Assembly: GCA_963786675.1 (NCBI GenBank)
Contig: CAWAZY010000003.1
Location: 992,001 to 1,056,000 of the forward strand
Reading direction: 5' to 3'
Length of the DNA: 64,000 nt
Origin: JAGVSR01 sp963786675
Lineage (GTDB): Bacteria > Pseudomonadota > Alphaproteobacteria > Rhizobiales > Hyphomicrobiaceae
Shown here in pieces: positions 48,234 through 57,040 of the stretch. Under the pieces are notes generated by a model. The model had not been told where the DNA came from, ran no database searches, and was given only the letters and a program-made list of their open reading frames with translations. The translations under genes and the position numbers were made by a program. Numbering within the stretch: position 1 is the first letter of the stretch; each line of letters starts with the position of its first letter.

Positions 48234-49772
48234 ATGGCTTTGCGTTCCGGGCATGGATCTTCAATACCGACGCCCGGGGAAGCCCCCCCAGCAGCGACGG
48301 GACGTCTCCTTCTGCCATCACTACACGGCAGTGCGGGCTTCGCGCGAATTCTAGATTGGAACTCTTGGTCCTACGCCACGCGCGCAGGACTGATCATGGC
48401 GCTGATCATGGCCAACGTCGTGTCCTTGCTGGGCACGTGGGTGGCGGAACGTTTTACGCAAGGTGTCATTGATCATGCGGGCACACAGCTCGCTTATCAA
48501 ATGGAAGCCCTGCTCGAGCCAACCACACGGTCGCTGGAACTCTCCGGCATTGCAGCTCCGGAAAGCGTGACGGATCCAGCGATCCAAAAGGTGCTGGCCG
48601 CGGACAAATCCGACCGCAATGTGCTGGCCCTCCGTATTTGGCGCAGCGACGGAACCCTTGCCTATGACACGCTCGCAGGCGGGCCGCTGGCGGGCGTGTT
48701 GCGTTTCCCGCACCTGCGCATGTTCAATCTTGCCAAATCCGGCGAGATCGCCGCTGCCCGGGCCGCCCCTGATCACGAACTGAGCCAGGCCATCTCCGCG
48801 CTCTACGGATTGCCGATCCTGCACGTCTTCGCGCCCTTGCATAATGCCGACAACGGCGAAGTCACAGCCATTGTGGAGTACTTCCAGAATGCGACCGCGT
48901 TGAACGCGACCATCGATCAATCGCGCCAACACACATGGATGCTTGTGGCTGGAAGCGGCTTGGTGATCTTCCTCCTAATGTATGCTCTCGTACACAGCGG
49001 GCACGGTGAGATCCTCAAGGAGAGCGTGCGACTGACCGACGAAGTTGCCGAACAGCGGCGCCTCACGCGTGAAAGCGCGGAAATGCGCATCAAGCTGCAA
49101 CAGGCCAACCGCCTGGGTACAGAACTCAACGAACGCTACCTCAGGCGTATCAGCTCAGACCTGCACGATGGGCCCGCGCAACATTTGGCACTCGCCCTCT
49201 TGAAGATCGAGGACGTGACGCGCTACGTCGGCTCTGGATCGCAGGCTGATCAATCTTCCGCCGAACGCGCCATCGCCGTCGTGCGGCAATCGACGACGGC
49301 AGCCATGCGCGAGATCCGGAATATCTCCACCGGCCTCGCCCTGCCTGAACTCAATCACATTGAACCGGCCGATGCGCTCCTTATGGCTGTCCGCGCTCAT
49401 GAGCGTGTGACCGGGACGGCCGTCAAATGTGAAATCGGCCTGTTGCCGGCGTCGTTGCCACTGCCGACCGTGATCTGCATGTTCCGCTTTGCACAAGAAG
49501 GGCTCAACAATGCCTTCCGGCATGCCAACGGACGCGGCCAGAAGTTGTCCGCCAAAATTCTTGGCAACATCATGCAACTGGAAGTCTGTGACGAGGGGCC
49601 CGGCTTCGAGCCGGCCGCTACGGAAGCCACAGGCGAGCGGTTGGGTTTGACCGGTCTCCGCCAGCGCGTGGAAGCGCTCGGCGGAACTTTCAGCATTTTA
49701 TCCCAGCCGGATGGCGGCACGCGCCTTCTGGCCCTTTTCAGCCTCAATGAACCGGGTGCCGAACATGCTTAA
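48234..49772 (+). CDS. Membrane sensor histidine kinase, NarL-type (HisKA_3)
   Basis: 512 residues. Two membrane helices (about 52-70 and 235-253) enclose a periplasmic sensor of about 165 residues without recognised ligand motif. Then a linker/coiled coil, the HisKA_3 dimerisation domain RRISSDLHDGPAQHLALALL (phospho-acceptor His311) and an HATPase domain (FRFAQEGLNNAFRHANGRGQ, DEGPGFEP, GLTGLRQRVEALGG). ATG 48234 with CCAGG upstream; a TTG at 48216 is in frame. The stop overlaps the response-regulator start. The signal is unknown; the nearest candidate target is the adjacent secretion operon. Confidence 0.93.
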   Translation: MALRSGHGSSIPTPGEAPPAATGRLLLPSLHGSAGFARILDWNSWSYATRAGLIMALIMANVVSLLGTWVAERFTQGVIDHAGTQLAYQMEALLEPTTRSLELSGIAAPESVTDPAIQKVLAADKSDRNVLALRIWRSDGTLAYDTLAGGPLAGVLRFPHLRMFNLAKSGEIAAARAAPDHELSQAISALYGLPILHVFAPLHNADNGEVTAIVEYFQNATALNATIDQSRQHTWMLVAGSGLVIFLLMYALVHSGHGEILKESVRLTDEVAEQRRLTRESAEMRIKLQQANRLGTELNERYLRRISSDLHDGPAQHLALALLKIEDVTRYVGSGSQADQSSAERAIAVVRQSTTAAMREIRNISTGLALPELNHIEPADALLMAVRAHERVTGTAVKCEIGLLPASLPLPTVICMFRFAQEGLNNAFRHANGRGQKLSAKILGNIMQLEVCDEGPGFEPAATEATGERLGLTGLRQRVEALGGTFSILSQPDGGTRLLALFSLNEPGAEHA

Positions 49773-50424
49773 GTCCATCCGCATCGCCGTCGTCGACGAT
49801 CACCCCATCCTCCGCGAAGGCGTCATCGGCGTTCTTTCTCATCAGAAGGATTTCCAGATCGTTGGCGAGGGCGCTTCCGCCGAAGATGCCGTGCGCATCG
49901 CGAGCGAGACCCATCCCCACCTGCTGCTGCTCGACATTTCCATGCCGGGCGGCGGATTGGAGGCTGCGCGGCGGATCCTGGATACGCATCCGGGTATCAA
50001 GACCATCATGCTGACGGTGTCGGAGCGCGAAGAAGATCTCAATCGCGCCATGCAGATTGGTGTGCACGGCTATGTGCTGAAGGGCATCACCGGCTCCGAC
50101 CTTGTCGCCACGATCCGTGCCGTCTCGCGCGGCGAAACCTACATCACGCCTCAGTTCGCCGCCCGCCTATTGTCGAACATGCGGCGGACGGGAAATACCG
50201 CCGGAAACACACGCCGCGAACAGCCCATGCTGAACGTGCGCGAAGAGCAGATCCTCAAGGAAGTCGCGGCAGGTCACACGAACAAGGAGATCGCCCGCAA
50301 GCTCTCGCTCAGCGAGAAGACGATAAAACACTATATGACCAGCGTCCTGCAGAAGCTGAATGTGCGCAATCGCGTCGAAGCCGTGATCGCCATGCAGCGC
50401 AATGCGCGCACGACTAACGATTGA
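49765..50424 (+). CDS. NarL/FixJ-family response regulator
   Basis: 219 residues. Receiver domain with Asp11-Asp12, phospho-acceptor Asp57 (LLLLDISMPGGG) and Lys in GYVLKGITG; LuxR-type helix-turn-helix at about 150-212 (LNVREEQILKEVAAGHTNKE, IARKLSLSEKTIKHYMTSVL). ATG 49765 overlaps the end of the kinase gene by 8 bp, so the pair is translationally coupled; ATG 49747 is an alternative. It should bind DNA when phosphorylated by the upstream kinase. Confidence 0.94.
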   Translation: MLKSIRIAVVDDHPILREGVIGVLSHQKDFQIVGEGASAEDAVRIASETHPHLLLLDISMPGGGLEAARRILDTHPGIKTIMLTVSEREEDLNRAMQIGVHGYVLKGITGSDLVATIRAVSRGETYITPQFAARLLSNMRRTGNTAGNTRREQPMLNVREEQILKEVAAGHTNKEIARKLSLSEKTIKHYMTSVLQKLNVRNRVEAVIAMQRNARTTND

Positions 50425-50460
50425 CACCCTGCCGCGGACATGCCGCGCGGCATCGCCTGA

Positions 50461-52467
50461 TCAGGGCATGACAGCGGCGGTCGATTGCTGGCCGTACTTC
50501 TTCAGCACCGCACGCGCTTTGGCGACCACCGCATCGGCAATAGCCGCATGCCCTTCTGCCGTCGGATGGAACGCACCCGAATAGGTGGCCGCCAGGAGCA
50601 CCTGCAATCGCTGCAGGCTTTGGAAGGCGAGCGCGCGTGTCGCCACCGATCCTGCCGCGTGGAAATTGCCGGTCATGAAAGCGTCATTGGGCGTGCGGAA
50701 CCAGCGCTGCCGCGACGCATACGGGCGATAGTCCGTCGGCGCGAACGGCTCCCACTTATCGCCCACGCGACGGGGAATGCGCAGATCGTCGGCAACCGAA
50801 AATGCATTGTCCGTGAAGCCGGCACAGATTCCGCGGCCCAAAAATTCGGACCGATGGGAGCTGGCGAACGACCAGCCATGGGTCCGGGCGCTCCGGGCCA
50901 TGACCCGCTGGAGATTGTCGGCCAGATTGGAGCTATCTTTCGCGCGCTTCTGGCTCAGCGAAAAGTCGCTGGCCACATCCATGCCGGCAGAACCGTCCGG
51001 GCATACGCGCCGGCCATCGCCCAGCACTGCCAGCGGCGGATACGCGGTTAGAATGATGCGATCACTCTCCTCCCACGACATATGCAGAATACCATGCAGG
51101 GCCCGGTTGAGCGCCTTGTAGCGCTCATCAAGGCGGTCCATCAGCGCCTTCGACTGCATATTGCCGTGAATCTGGCCAAACCAGCCGCCCAATTGGCGGA
51201 TCATGCTTTGATCGGCAAGCACGGCGTTGGCGACCAGACGGGCAAACCCGATGTCATTGCCGCCGATCGACACCAGCAACACATCGATCTTGCGCGCTTG
51301 TTCACGCGGACACTTGCGCAGGACGAGGCCACCCTTCAGTTCCGGGATCACGCCACCCATGTGATACGCTTCGGGCATATCGATTTGCGGTGCGTCGGTC
51401 GCCCCGCATTGGGCCTCCGCCAGTGCTGAGATCTGCGATAGATCCGGCGGATTGGGCACCCACTCGTTGCCCTTGTAGCGAAGAAACAGGCCAAACGTGA
51501 CTTCGGCGCCCGAACACGAAAGCCCTACGAACGTCACCGCGCGATGCGGATCCTCGACGGCGAGTTGAAGCGCGGCCCGCAGTTGATGTGAGTACAGGGA
51601 GCGGTGACAGGCCTGATCGAGCCAGCGCGCACCGCCGGCGTTGAAGGTCGCATCGCCGATGCGCTTCCAGGCGCCCACGCGCGCGGGCAGCCCGAGGAGC
51701 CGGCTGTCCTTCTTGCCGTTCCCATAATCGACCGCCCGTTCGGTTGAAAAGCGGACGGGCAGATCGGGGTTGCCCTCGCCTGAGCCGAAGCTGTCGCCGA
51801 TGCCGCCGATCAGGATATCCTTGACCTTCACCTCGGTCCGCGCGACTTCCCGCCCCCCGATCTCGACGGTCACGGTCGCGCCGCCGGGATAGGGAATGTC
51901 GAACCGCGCCTCTTCGGAACACTTCTGGCGCAGCGATTTTCCGCGTTCTTTCGCGCCATCGCCCGGCGCCGTCAGCCACAAGCAATTGACCGAAGCATCT
52001 TCCACGCCGGCAAGTGTGAAGACGACGCCATGTGAGGTGGGCTTGACGTAGCTGTCGCCCAGCGACTTGCAGCGATGCCGGTTCGTCTGTGAATCCCAGC
52101 AGACATCGTCCACCATGGTCGCCGCCCAGCCCTCGGGGTGATTTTCAGACAGAGCCCGCTCGGCGGCGAGTACCGGCGAGGCCCGTGCGCTGTCCGGCAG
52201 CGAAACGTACGTCGCGCGATGCACGTCCGTATCCTTCGGATCGAGGAAGAATCGAAAGGGATTGGCGACGCGCCAAGAAATCGAAGCCGTGATCGGTTCC
52301 GGTGCGATGACCGGCATGGTGTCCGATCCTGTTGGCATGTCCGATCCTGTCGGTACCGTCGCATCGCCGGCATACGCTGCGCTGTGGGAAGACATCGCCA
52401 GCAACGCCAACACCGCGACCGCGCGCATGAGATCACCGGTCGCCCCGTTCCACCAACCCCGCACCAT
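50461..52467 (-). CDS. Large exported SGNH/GDSL hydrolase
   Basis: 668 residues. Signal peptide ending SSHSAAYA-GD; then a beta-rich N-terminal domain (about 55-215) with four cysteines; then an SGNH catalytic domain: GGIGDSFGSGEGNPD (nucleophile Ser226), SCSGAEVTFG, SIGGNDIGFARL (Asn of block III) and AFHPTAEGHAAIAD (His of the dyad). An unusually long insert (about 260-350) sits between blocks I and III. Probably deacylates a secreted or surface glycan or lipid. ATG 52467 with AAAGGA 9 nt upstream. Its stop faces the response-regulator stop 36 bp away. Confidence 0.87.
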   Translation of the reverse strand: MVRGWWNGATGDLMRAVAVLALLAMSSHSAAYAGDATVPTGSDMPTGSDTMPVIAPEPITASISWRVANPFRFFLDPKDTDVHRATYVSLPDSARASPVLAAERALSENHPEGWAATMVDDVCWDSQTNRHRCKSLGDSYVKPTSHGVVFTLAGVEDASVNCLWLTAPGDGAKERGKSLRQKCSEEARFDIPYPGGATVTVEIGGREVARTEVKVKDILIGGIGDSFGSGEGNPDLPVRFSTERAVDYGNGKKDSRLLGLPARVGAWKRIGDATFNAGGARWLDQACHRSLYSHQLRAALQLAVEDPHRAVTFVGLSCSGAEVTFGLFLRYKGNEWVPNPPDLSQISALAEAQCGATDAPQIDMPEAYHMGGVIPELKGGLVLRKCPREQARKIDVLLVSIGGNDIGFARLVANAVLADQSMIRQLGGWFGQIHGNMQSKALMDRLDERYKALNRALHGILHMSWEESDRIILTAYPPLAVLGDGRRVCPDGSAGMDVASDFSLSQKRAKDSSNLADNLQRVMARSARTHGWSFASSHRSEFLGRGICAGFTDNAFSVADDLRIPRRVGDKWEPFAPTDYRPYASRQRWFRTPNDAFMTGNFHAAGSVATRALAFQSLQRLQVLLAATYSGAFHPTAEGHAAIADAVVAKARAVLKKYGQQSTAAVMP

Positions 52468-52520
52468 TCATCGTATCCTTTGCATCACCGGCCAGTGTCC
52501 CGCGGGCGTGCGGCACCGTG

Positions 52521-53402
52521 TCAGAAGCGGCCCAATCGGGCTGCCAGCCAAAGCCGGCCGAGCCGGGCCATGGGTTGTAGCTCCGCGATGTTGCGCAGCG
52601 GATCGTGACCGCCCCTCTCAAGTACCCGCAAATATGGCCCGGCAAGGGCGACCGGAAGAAAGATCAACCGGTTCTGAGGCATGATCCGCCGTAAGTCGCC
52701 GATCAAGGGGCCAAGTGACTGGCGTGCATCGCTGACGATCCCAGTCAGGGTGGCTGTCACGGCGTCATCTTCGAGGCTGGGCGCATCGTCAGGCGCCACA
52801 ATACCCAATCGCGGACCTGGCAGCGGCCACCGTCCCTTGCTCATCAAGTGGGGCAACCTCACCAGCAGCCGCGTCAGGCCAAGCACACGCGCGGCACGCT
52901 CCTCAAGGCCGTCCGGCGCGGAAGCGCTTCTGGGGGAGACGGCGGAGCCTTCGATGGCGTTTTGAACAATGTGCCGGCGCAGTATCAGATGGGCCCGTTC
53001 GCCGCCCACCGCATAGGCATCGAACGCGGCGTCATCGGGAAACACGTCCGGATAGAGTTCCGCGGCGCGGACCTCCAGGGGAGCAAGCACGGTGTGAAGC
53101 GGAATTGAGCGGCGCGCGAGCAGGCCTGCCATCGCCTCCGCGATCGGATGCCCGGCGCCGGCCCTGTCCGTCAGGGCATCGCGCCACCACTGCAATCTGA
53201 TTTCGCCGAGCACCGGGTCGCTGACCTGCAACGGGATGCGGGCGATATCGCCCAGATAAGCCGCCACCGTCATGAGGTCGTCGCGCACCGGCCCGGCAGG
53301 CGCCAAAAGGGCCGCCGCATAGTCGTCGTAGGCCGTATCCCGGGCCGCCCGCACCACTTCAGCACGCGCGATTTCTGACATCGGGGCCGGTGCTCGCGCC
53401 AT
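52521..53402 (-). CDS. Squalene/phytoene-synthase-fold protein, NDUFAF6-like
   Basis: 293 residues, all-helical trans-prenyltransferase fold. EIRLQWWRDALTD (about 66-78) is the block seen in the NDUFAF6 (complex I assembly factor) branch, and the two aspartate-rich DxxxD prenyl-diphosphate motifs of true squalene/phytoene synthases are not complete, so catalysis is doubtful. The neighbour upstream is an Mth938/NDUFAF3-like gene followed by secF. ATG 53402 or GTG 53408; the gene starts right at the stop of its upstream neighbour (coupled). Confidence 0.85.
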   Translation of the reverse strand: MARAPAPMSEIARAEVVRAARDTAYDDYAAALLAPAGPVRDDLMTVAAYLGDIARIPLQVSDPVLGEIRLQWWRDALTDRAGAGHPIAEAMAGLLARRSIPLHTVLAPLEVRAAELYPDVFPDDAAFDAYAVGGERAHLILRRHIVQNAIEGSAVSPRSASAPDGLEERAARVLGLTRLLVRLPHLMSKGRWPLPGPRLGIVAPDDAPSLEDDAVTATLTGIVSDARQSLGPLIGDLRRIMPQNRLIFLPVALAGPYLRVLERGGHDPLRNIAELQPMARLGRLWLAARLGRF

Positions 53403-53410
53403 GGCCACAC

Positions 53411-53791
53411 TCAGCCTTCGACAGCAATGAGTGCGGCGGAGACGTCGCGCTCTTCCGCCAGCAGGACATTGAATGTCCGCGCGGCTGCACCGGTATCCAT
53501 CACCTCAAACCAGATCCCCAGACTGCGCAGGGCGGCGGCAACATCCGGGGCGGGGTGCACGGCCATACGGCCCGTGCCCAGGAGCAGTGTCCCCGTGCCT
53601 AACCCCTCCGCTTGAAGCATGGTCGCGAAAGCTGGTGTGATCTCGCTGACCTCAGTCGCGCTCCACGCGATGATGCCCGCCGGCAGGCAGAGGATCGAGC
53701 CGCGATGGCTCATTCCGGCGAACCGGAAGCCGCCATTCCCGTAGGCCTCGATGGGCGCGCGTCCAGGGTAGCGGGCAACCGGTTCAGTCAT
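53411..53791 (-). CDS. Mth938-domain protein, NDUFAF3-like
   Basis: 126 residues, one Mth938 (DUF498) domain: IEAYGNGGFRFAGMSHRGSI at the start, a middle LLLGTGRMAVHPAPDVAAAL and the closing GIWFEVMDTGAAARTFNVLL. Mitochondrial members (NDUFAF3) help assemble respiratory complex I. ATG 53791 (GAGG upstream) is preferred to 53818. Sits between secF and the NDUFAF6-like gene, same strand, with almost no spacing. Confidence 0.88.
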   Translation of the reverse strand: MTEPVARYPGRAPIEAYGNGGFRFAGMSHRGSILCLPAGIIAWSATEVSEITPAFATMLQAEGLGTGTLLLGTGRMAVHPAPDVAAALRSLGIWFEVMDTGAAARTFNVLLAEERDVSAALIAVEG

Positions 53792-53836
53792 GTGGCGTGC
53801 GCCTCTGTCCGAGCCCAAGGCGGCGGCCGGATGAGC

Positions 53837-54784
53837 CTATCCGGCATTCTTCACATCCGACCCGACCACGGTTTCGCGCTTGACCCCCAGGTACTCCAGG
53901 ATCGGCGCGCCGATGAAGATCGACGAGTAGGTGCCGATGAGCACGCCGAACAGCATGGCGAAGACGAAATTCCGGATCACCGTACCGCCGAGGAAATAGA
54001 GCGCGAGCAGCACCGCGATCGTCGTCACGCCGGTCAAGATCGTGCGCGAGAGCGTCTCGTTGATGGATAGGTTCAGAAGCTCCGTCAGATCCATGCGCTT
54101 GTACTTGCGCAAGTTCTCGCGGATGCGGTCGGACACCACGACCGTATCGTTCACCGAGTAGCCCAGAATGGTCAATAGGGCCGCGACAATGGCCAGATCA
54201 AATTCCATCTGAAAGAACGAGAAAATGCCCGCCGTCACCAGAACGTCGTGCGCAAGCGCCACAACCGTCCCGACCGCGAACTGCCACTCGAACCGGAACC
54301 AGACATAGAGCATGATGGCTATAATGGCAGCGATCACCGCGATCGTGCCCGTGCGGCGCAATTCGCTGGAGACCGCCGGCCCGACGATCTCGACGCGGCG
54401 CTGTTCATAGCCATCGCCAAGTACGTCCTGGATCTTCGTCAGTGCATCCTGCTGCGCCTGATCACCCCCCTCTTGTTCCTCCACGCGGATCAGCACATCC
54501 GATGGTGTGCCGAAACTTTGGATCTGGACATCGCCCAGGCCCAGCCCGCCGATCTTTTGGCGCAGATCCGTGAGATCGGCATCGCCGTTGCGCGCCTTCA
54601 CTTCGATCATGGCGCCGCCCTTGAAGTCGACGCCATAGTTGAAGCCATACGTCGCAATCAGGGCCAGCGAGACCATCATGGCCACGATCGACATGATGAA
54701 GCAGACGTTCTTGAACTTCATGAAGTCCAAGTGCGTGCCGTGCGGGAAGAAGTCGAAACCCTTGAAATCGGGAACGAGGAACAT
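53837..54784 (-). CDS. secF: Protein translocase subunit SecF
   Basis: 315 residues, six membrane helices with a periplasmic domain after the first. Typical SecF motifs: YGFNYGVDFKGGAMIEVKAR, GPAVSSELRRTGTIAVIAAI, GYSVNDTVVVSDRIRENLRK and SINETLSRTILTGVTTI. With SecD it uses the proton gradient to pull exported proteins across the membrane. ATG 54784 lies 13 bp after secD, with AAGGACC upstream. Co-transcribed yajC-secD-secF. Confidence 0.97.
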   Translation of the reverse strand: MFLVPDFKGFDFFPHGTHLDFMKFKNVCFIMSIVAMMVSLALIATYGFNYGVDFKGGAMIEVKARNGDADLTDLRQKIGGLGLGDVQIQSFGTPSDVLIRVEEQEGGDQAQQDALTKIQDVLGDGYEQRRVEIVGPAVSSELRRTGTIAVIAAIIAIMLYVWFRFEWQFAVGTVVALAHDVLVTAGIFSFFQMEFDLAIVAALLTILGYSVNDTVVVSDRIRENLRKYKRMDLTELLNLSINETLSRTILTGVTTIAVLLALYFLGGTVIRNFVFAMLFGVLIGTYSSIFIGAPILEYLGVKRETVVGSDVKNAG

Positions 54785-54797
54785 TTGCAGGTCCTTG

Positions 54798-56426
54798 TCA
54801 GATCGGAATTTGCAGGGTGCGCGTCTTGGCCTTGGCGTTCTTCAGCCATAGGGCGACGAACAGGCGGGTGACGGTCACGGCTGCGAAAACTGAGGTGAGA
54901 ATGCCGAGCGACAGGGTCACCGCAAAGCCGCGGATGGGACCCGACCCCAGCCAGAACATGATCAGGGCGGCGGCGAGTGTCGTCAGCTGACTGTCGAAAA
55001 TGGTGACGATGGCCCGTTGAAAGCCGGCATCGATCGCCGCGATTGGGGTCTTTCCGGCGCGCAACTCTTCGCGGATTCGCTCGAAGATCAGCACGTTGGC
55101 GTCCACCGCCATGGCGATGGTCAGGACGAAACCCGCAATGCCCGGCAGCGTCAGCGTGGTGCCGATGGCCGACATGAGAGCGAGAATGAGCAAGCCGTGA
55201 ACCATCAAGCCCAGTACGGCATAAACGCCGAAGGTCCCGTAGGCGATGATCGTCAGGATGGCGGTGGCCGTAAGGCCGACAAGACCTGCGGTGGTGCCAG
55301 CCGCGATACTGTCGGCGCCCAGCGACGGACCGACGGTACGCTCTTCCACGACCGTCAACTTGGCGGGCAGTGCGCCCGAGCGGAGCTGAATGGCCAGGTT
55401 GTTGGACGTTTCAACGGTGAAGTTACCGGAAATCTGGCCGGAGCCGCCGAGAATGGGCTCGCGGATGACCGGCGCGGAGATCACCTTGTCGTCGAGCACG
55501 ATGGCGAAGGGCTCGCCGACATTCTCTTGCGTGAAGCGCCCGAATTTACGCGCGCCCGACGCGTTGAAACGGAACGAAATGATCGGCTCGTTGGTGCGCT
55601 GATCGAATCCGGGCTGTGAATCGTCCAGATCCTCGCCCTGAACCACCGGCTCTTCCAAGAGCAGGTATTCGGTCTGCCCGCCGGCCTCGGCCCGGTCGAC
55701 AGCTTCATAGAACTTATAGCCAAGCGGCACGCGCGTTGCCCGCGCTTCTTCCGCCGTAACGGTGCGATGCACCGCGTGGAACGAGAGCTTGGCGGTCTGG
55801 CCGATCAGTTCCTTGAGCTGACGCGTGTCGCTCAAGCCCGGATATTGCACCAGGATACGGTCGAGGCCTTGGCGAACGACCGTCGATTCCGCCGTGCCCA
55901 GCGCGTTGACACGGCGATTGATGGTTTCGATGGAGGCCGCAGATGCGTGATTGAGGCGCTCGGTGAAGCCCTGGTCCGTCGGCGTCAACGTGATCTGCGT
56001 GTCACTGGTCTTGGCAACTGTCAGATCGGAACCTGACGTGCCCATCAAGACGTTGCCGATGGGCTGCACAAGCTTGCGCAGTTCGGTCAGCGCAGTTTCC
56101 ATGTCTTCCGGCTTGACCAGCGTCACCTGAACCGATTGTCCTTGAACACCGATCCCGGAGAACCCGATCTTGGCTTCGCGCAACGAACGGCGCGCGTCGC
56201 CTTGAACCGTTTGCAGCCAATCCTTGCGGATCTCGGCGCCATCCATGGCGAGCAGCAAATGCGCGCCGCCGCGCAGGTCGAGGCCCAGCGGCATCTGCCG
56301 TTTCGGCAAGATGTCAGGCCAGCCTGCCAGCCGTTCCTTGTCGAAGAAATTCGGCATCGCGAACAGCAGACCGACGAAGACCGTCAGCGCGATGGCGATG
56401 ATTTTCCAGCGTTCGAAATGCAGCAT
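54798..56426 (-). CDS. secD: Protein translocase subunit SecD
   Basis: 542 residues, six membrane helices and a large periplasmic P1 domain after the first. LGLDLRGGAHLLLAMD, RVNALGTAESTVVRQGLDRI, FQIELRSGALPAKL-like, TLPGIAGFVLTIAMAVDANV and LIFERIREELRAGKTPIAAI are the SecD signatures, the last containing the charged residues essential for proton coupling. Standard length for Alphaproteobacteria. Followed at 13 bp by secF. Confidence 0.97.
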   Translation of the reverse strand: MLHFERWKIIAIALTVFVGLLFAMPNFFDKERLAGWPDILPKRQMPLGLDLRGGAHLLLAMDGAEIRKDWLQTVQGDARRSLREAKIGFSGIGVQGQSVQVTLVKPEDMETALTELRKLVQPIGNVLMGTSGSDLTVAKTSDTQITLTPTDQGFTERLNHASAASIETINRRVNALGTAESTVVRQGLDRILVQYPGLSDTRQLKELIGQTAKLSFHAVHRTVTAEEARATRVPLGYKFYEAVDRAEAGGQTEYLLLEEPVVQGEDLDDSQPGFDQRTNEPIISFRFNASGARKFGRFTQENVGEPFAIVLDDKVISAPVIREPILGGSGQISGNFTVETSNNLAIQLRSGALPAKLTVVEERTVGPSLGADSIAAGTTAGLVGLTATAILTIIAYGTFGVYAVLGLMVHGLLILALMSAIGTTLTLPGIAGFVLTIAMAVDANVLIFERIREELRAGKTPIAAIDAGFQRAIVTIFDSQLTTLAAALIMFWLGSGPIRGFAVTLSLGILTSVFAAVTVTRLFVALWLKNAKAKTRTLQIPI

Positions 56427-56513
56427 CGAGTAGGATCCTGTTGGGCTGTTTCAGTCGCCGGGCTGTGCCGCGACCGTGTAGGCCCGCATCAATGGTGGGT
56501 GACGCGGCCTGGC

Positions 56514-56849
56514 TCAGGCCGTGTCCTTGACTGGCTCGCCCTTGGCGCGGACGTCGATCAGCGTCGAGCGCAGAATGCGCACCCGGAGCGTGTCAGCCAG
56601 TTCGACTTCGATCTCGTCGGAACCGTCCGATACCTTGGTGACTTTGCCGATCATCCCGCCAGAGGTGACGACCGTATCACCCCGGCGCACCTTCTCCACC
56701 ATTTCACGGTGCTGAGCGGCGCGCTGCGACTGCGGACGGATGACTAGAAAATAGAATATCAGCACCATCAGCAGCATCGGGACGATGAGACCCGTGAACG
56801 GATCGGCGCCGGCGGGGGCGCCCTGGGCGTAGGCGGGATCGATAAACAT
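56514..56849 (-). CDS. yajC: Sec translocase accessory subunit YajC
   Basis: 111 residues: one membrane helix (about 19-38, LIVPMLLMVLIFYFLVIRPQ) then the YajC cytoplasmic domain with QSQRAAQHREMVEKVRRGD, VVTSGGMIGKVTKV and VRILRSTLIDV. ATG 56849 (MFIDPAYAQG) is the family's usual start; the longer frame from 56960 is not needed. First gene of yajC-secD-secF, 88 bp before secD. Confidence 0.95.
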   Translation of the reverse strand: MFIDPAYAQGAPAGADPFTGLIVPMLLMVLIFYFLVIRPQSQRAAQHREMVEKVRRGDTVVTSGGMIGKVTKVSDGSDEIEVELADTLRVRILRSTLIDVRAKGEPVKDTA

Positions 56850-57040
56850 GGAAGCTCGGTTTCCTTCAATTCGCCCCAGATGACAGGAGCGGCTCAGGTT
56901 GCATAGGACAAGCAGCAAGGGACGCGGAATGGAGATAACCCCGCCGTCGCCAAACTCCAAGGAATTCGCGCGCGACTATAGTATCGGACGCTTGCTTTGC
57001 AACCGCATCGGGCTGGTATTTGGAGGCTTGAGGGGGGTAG

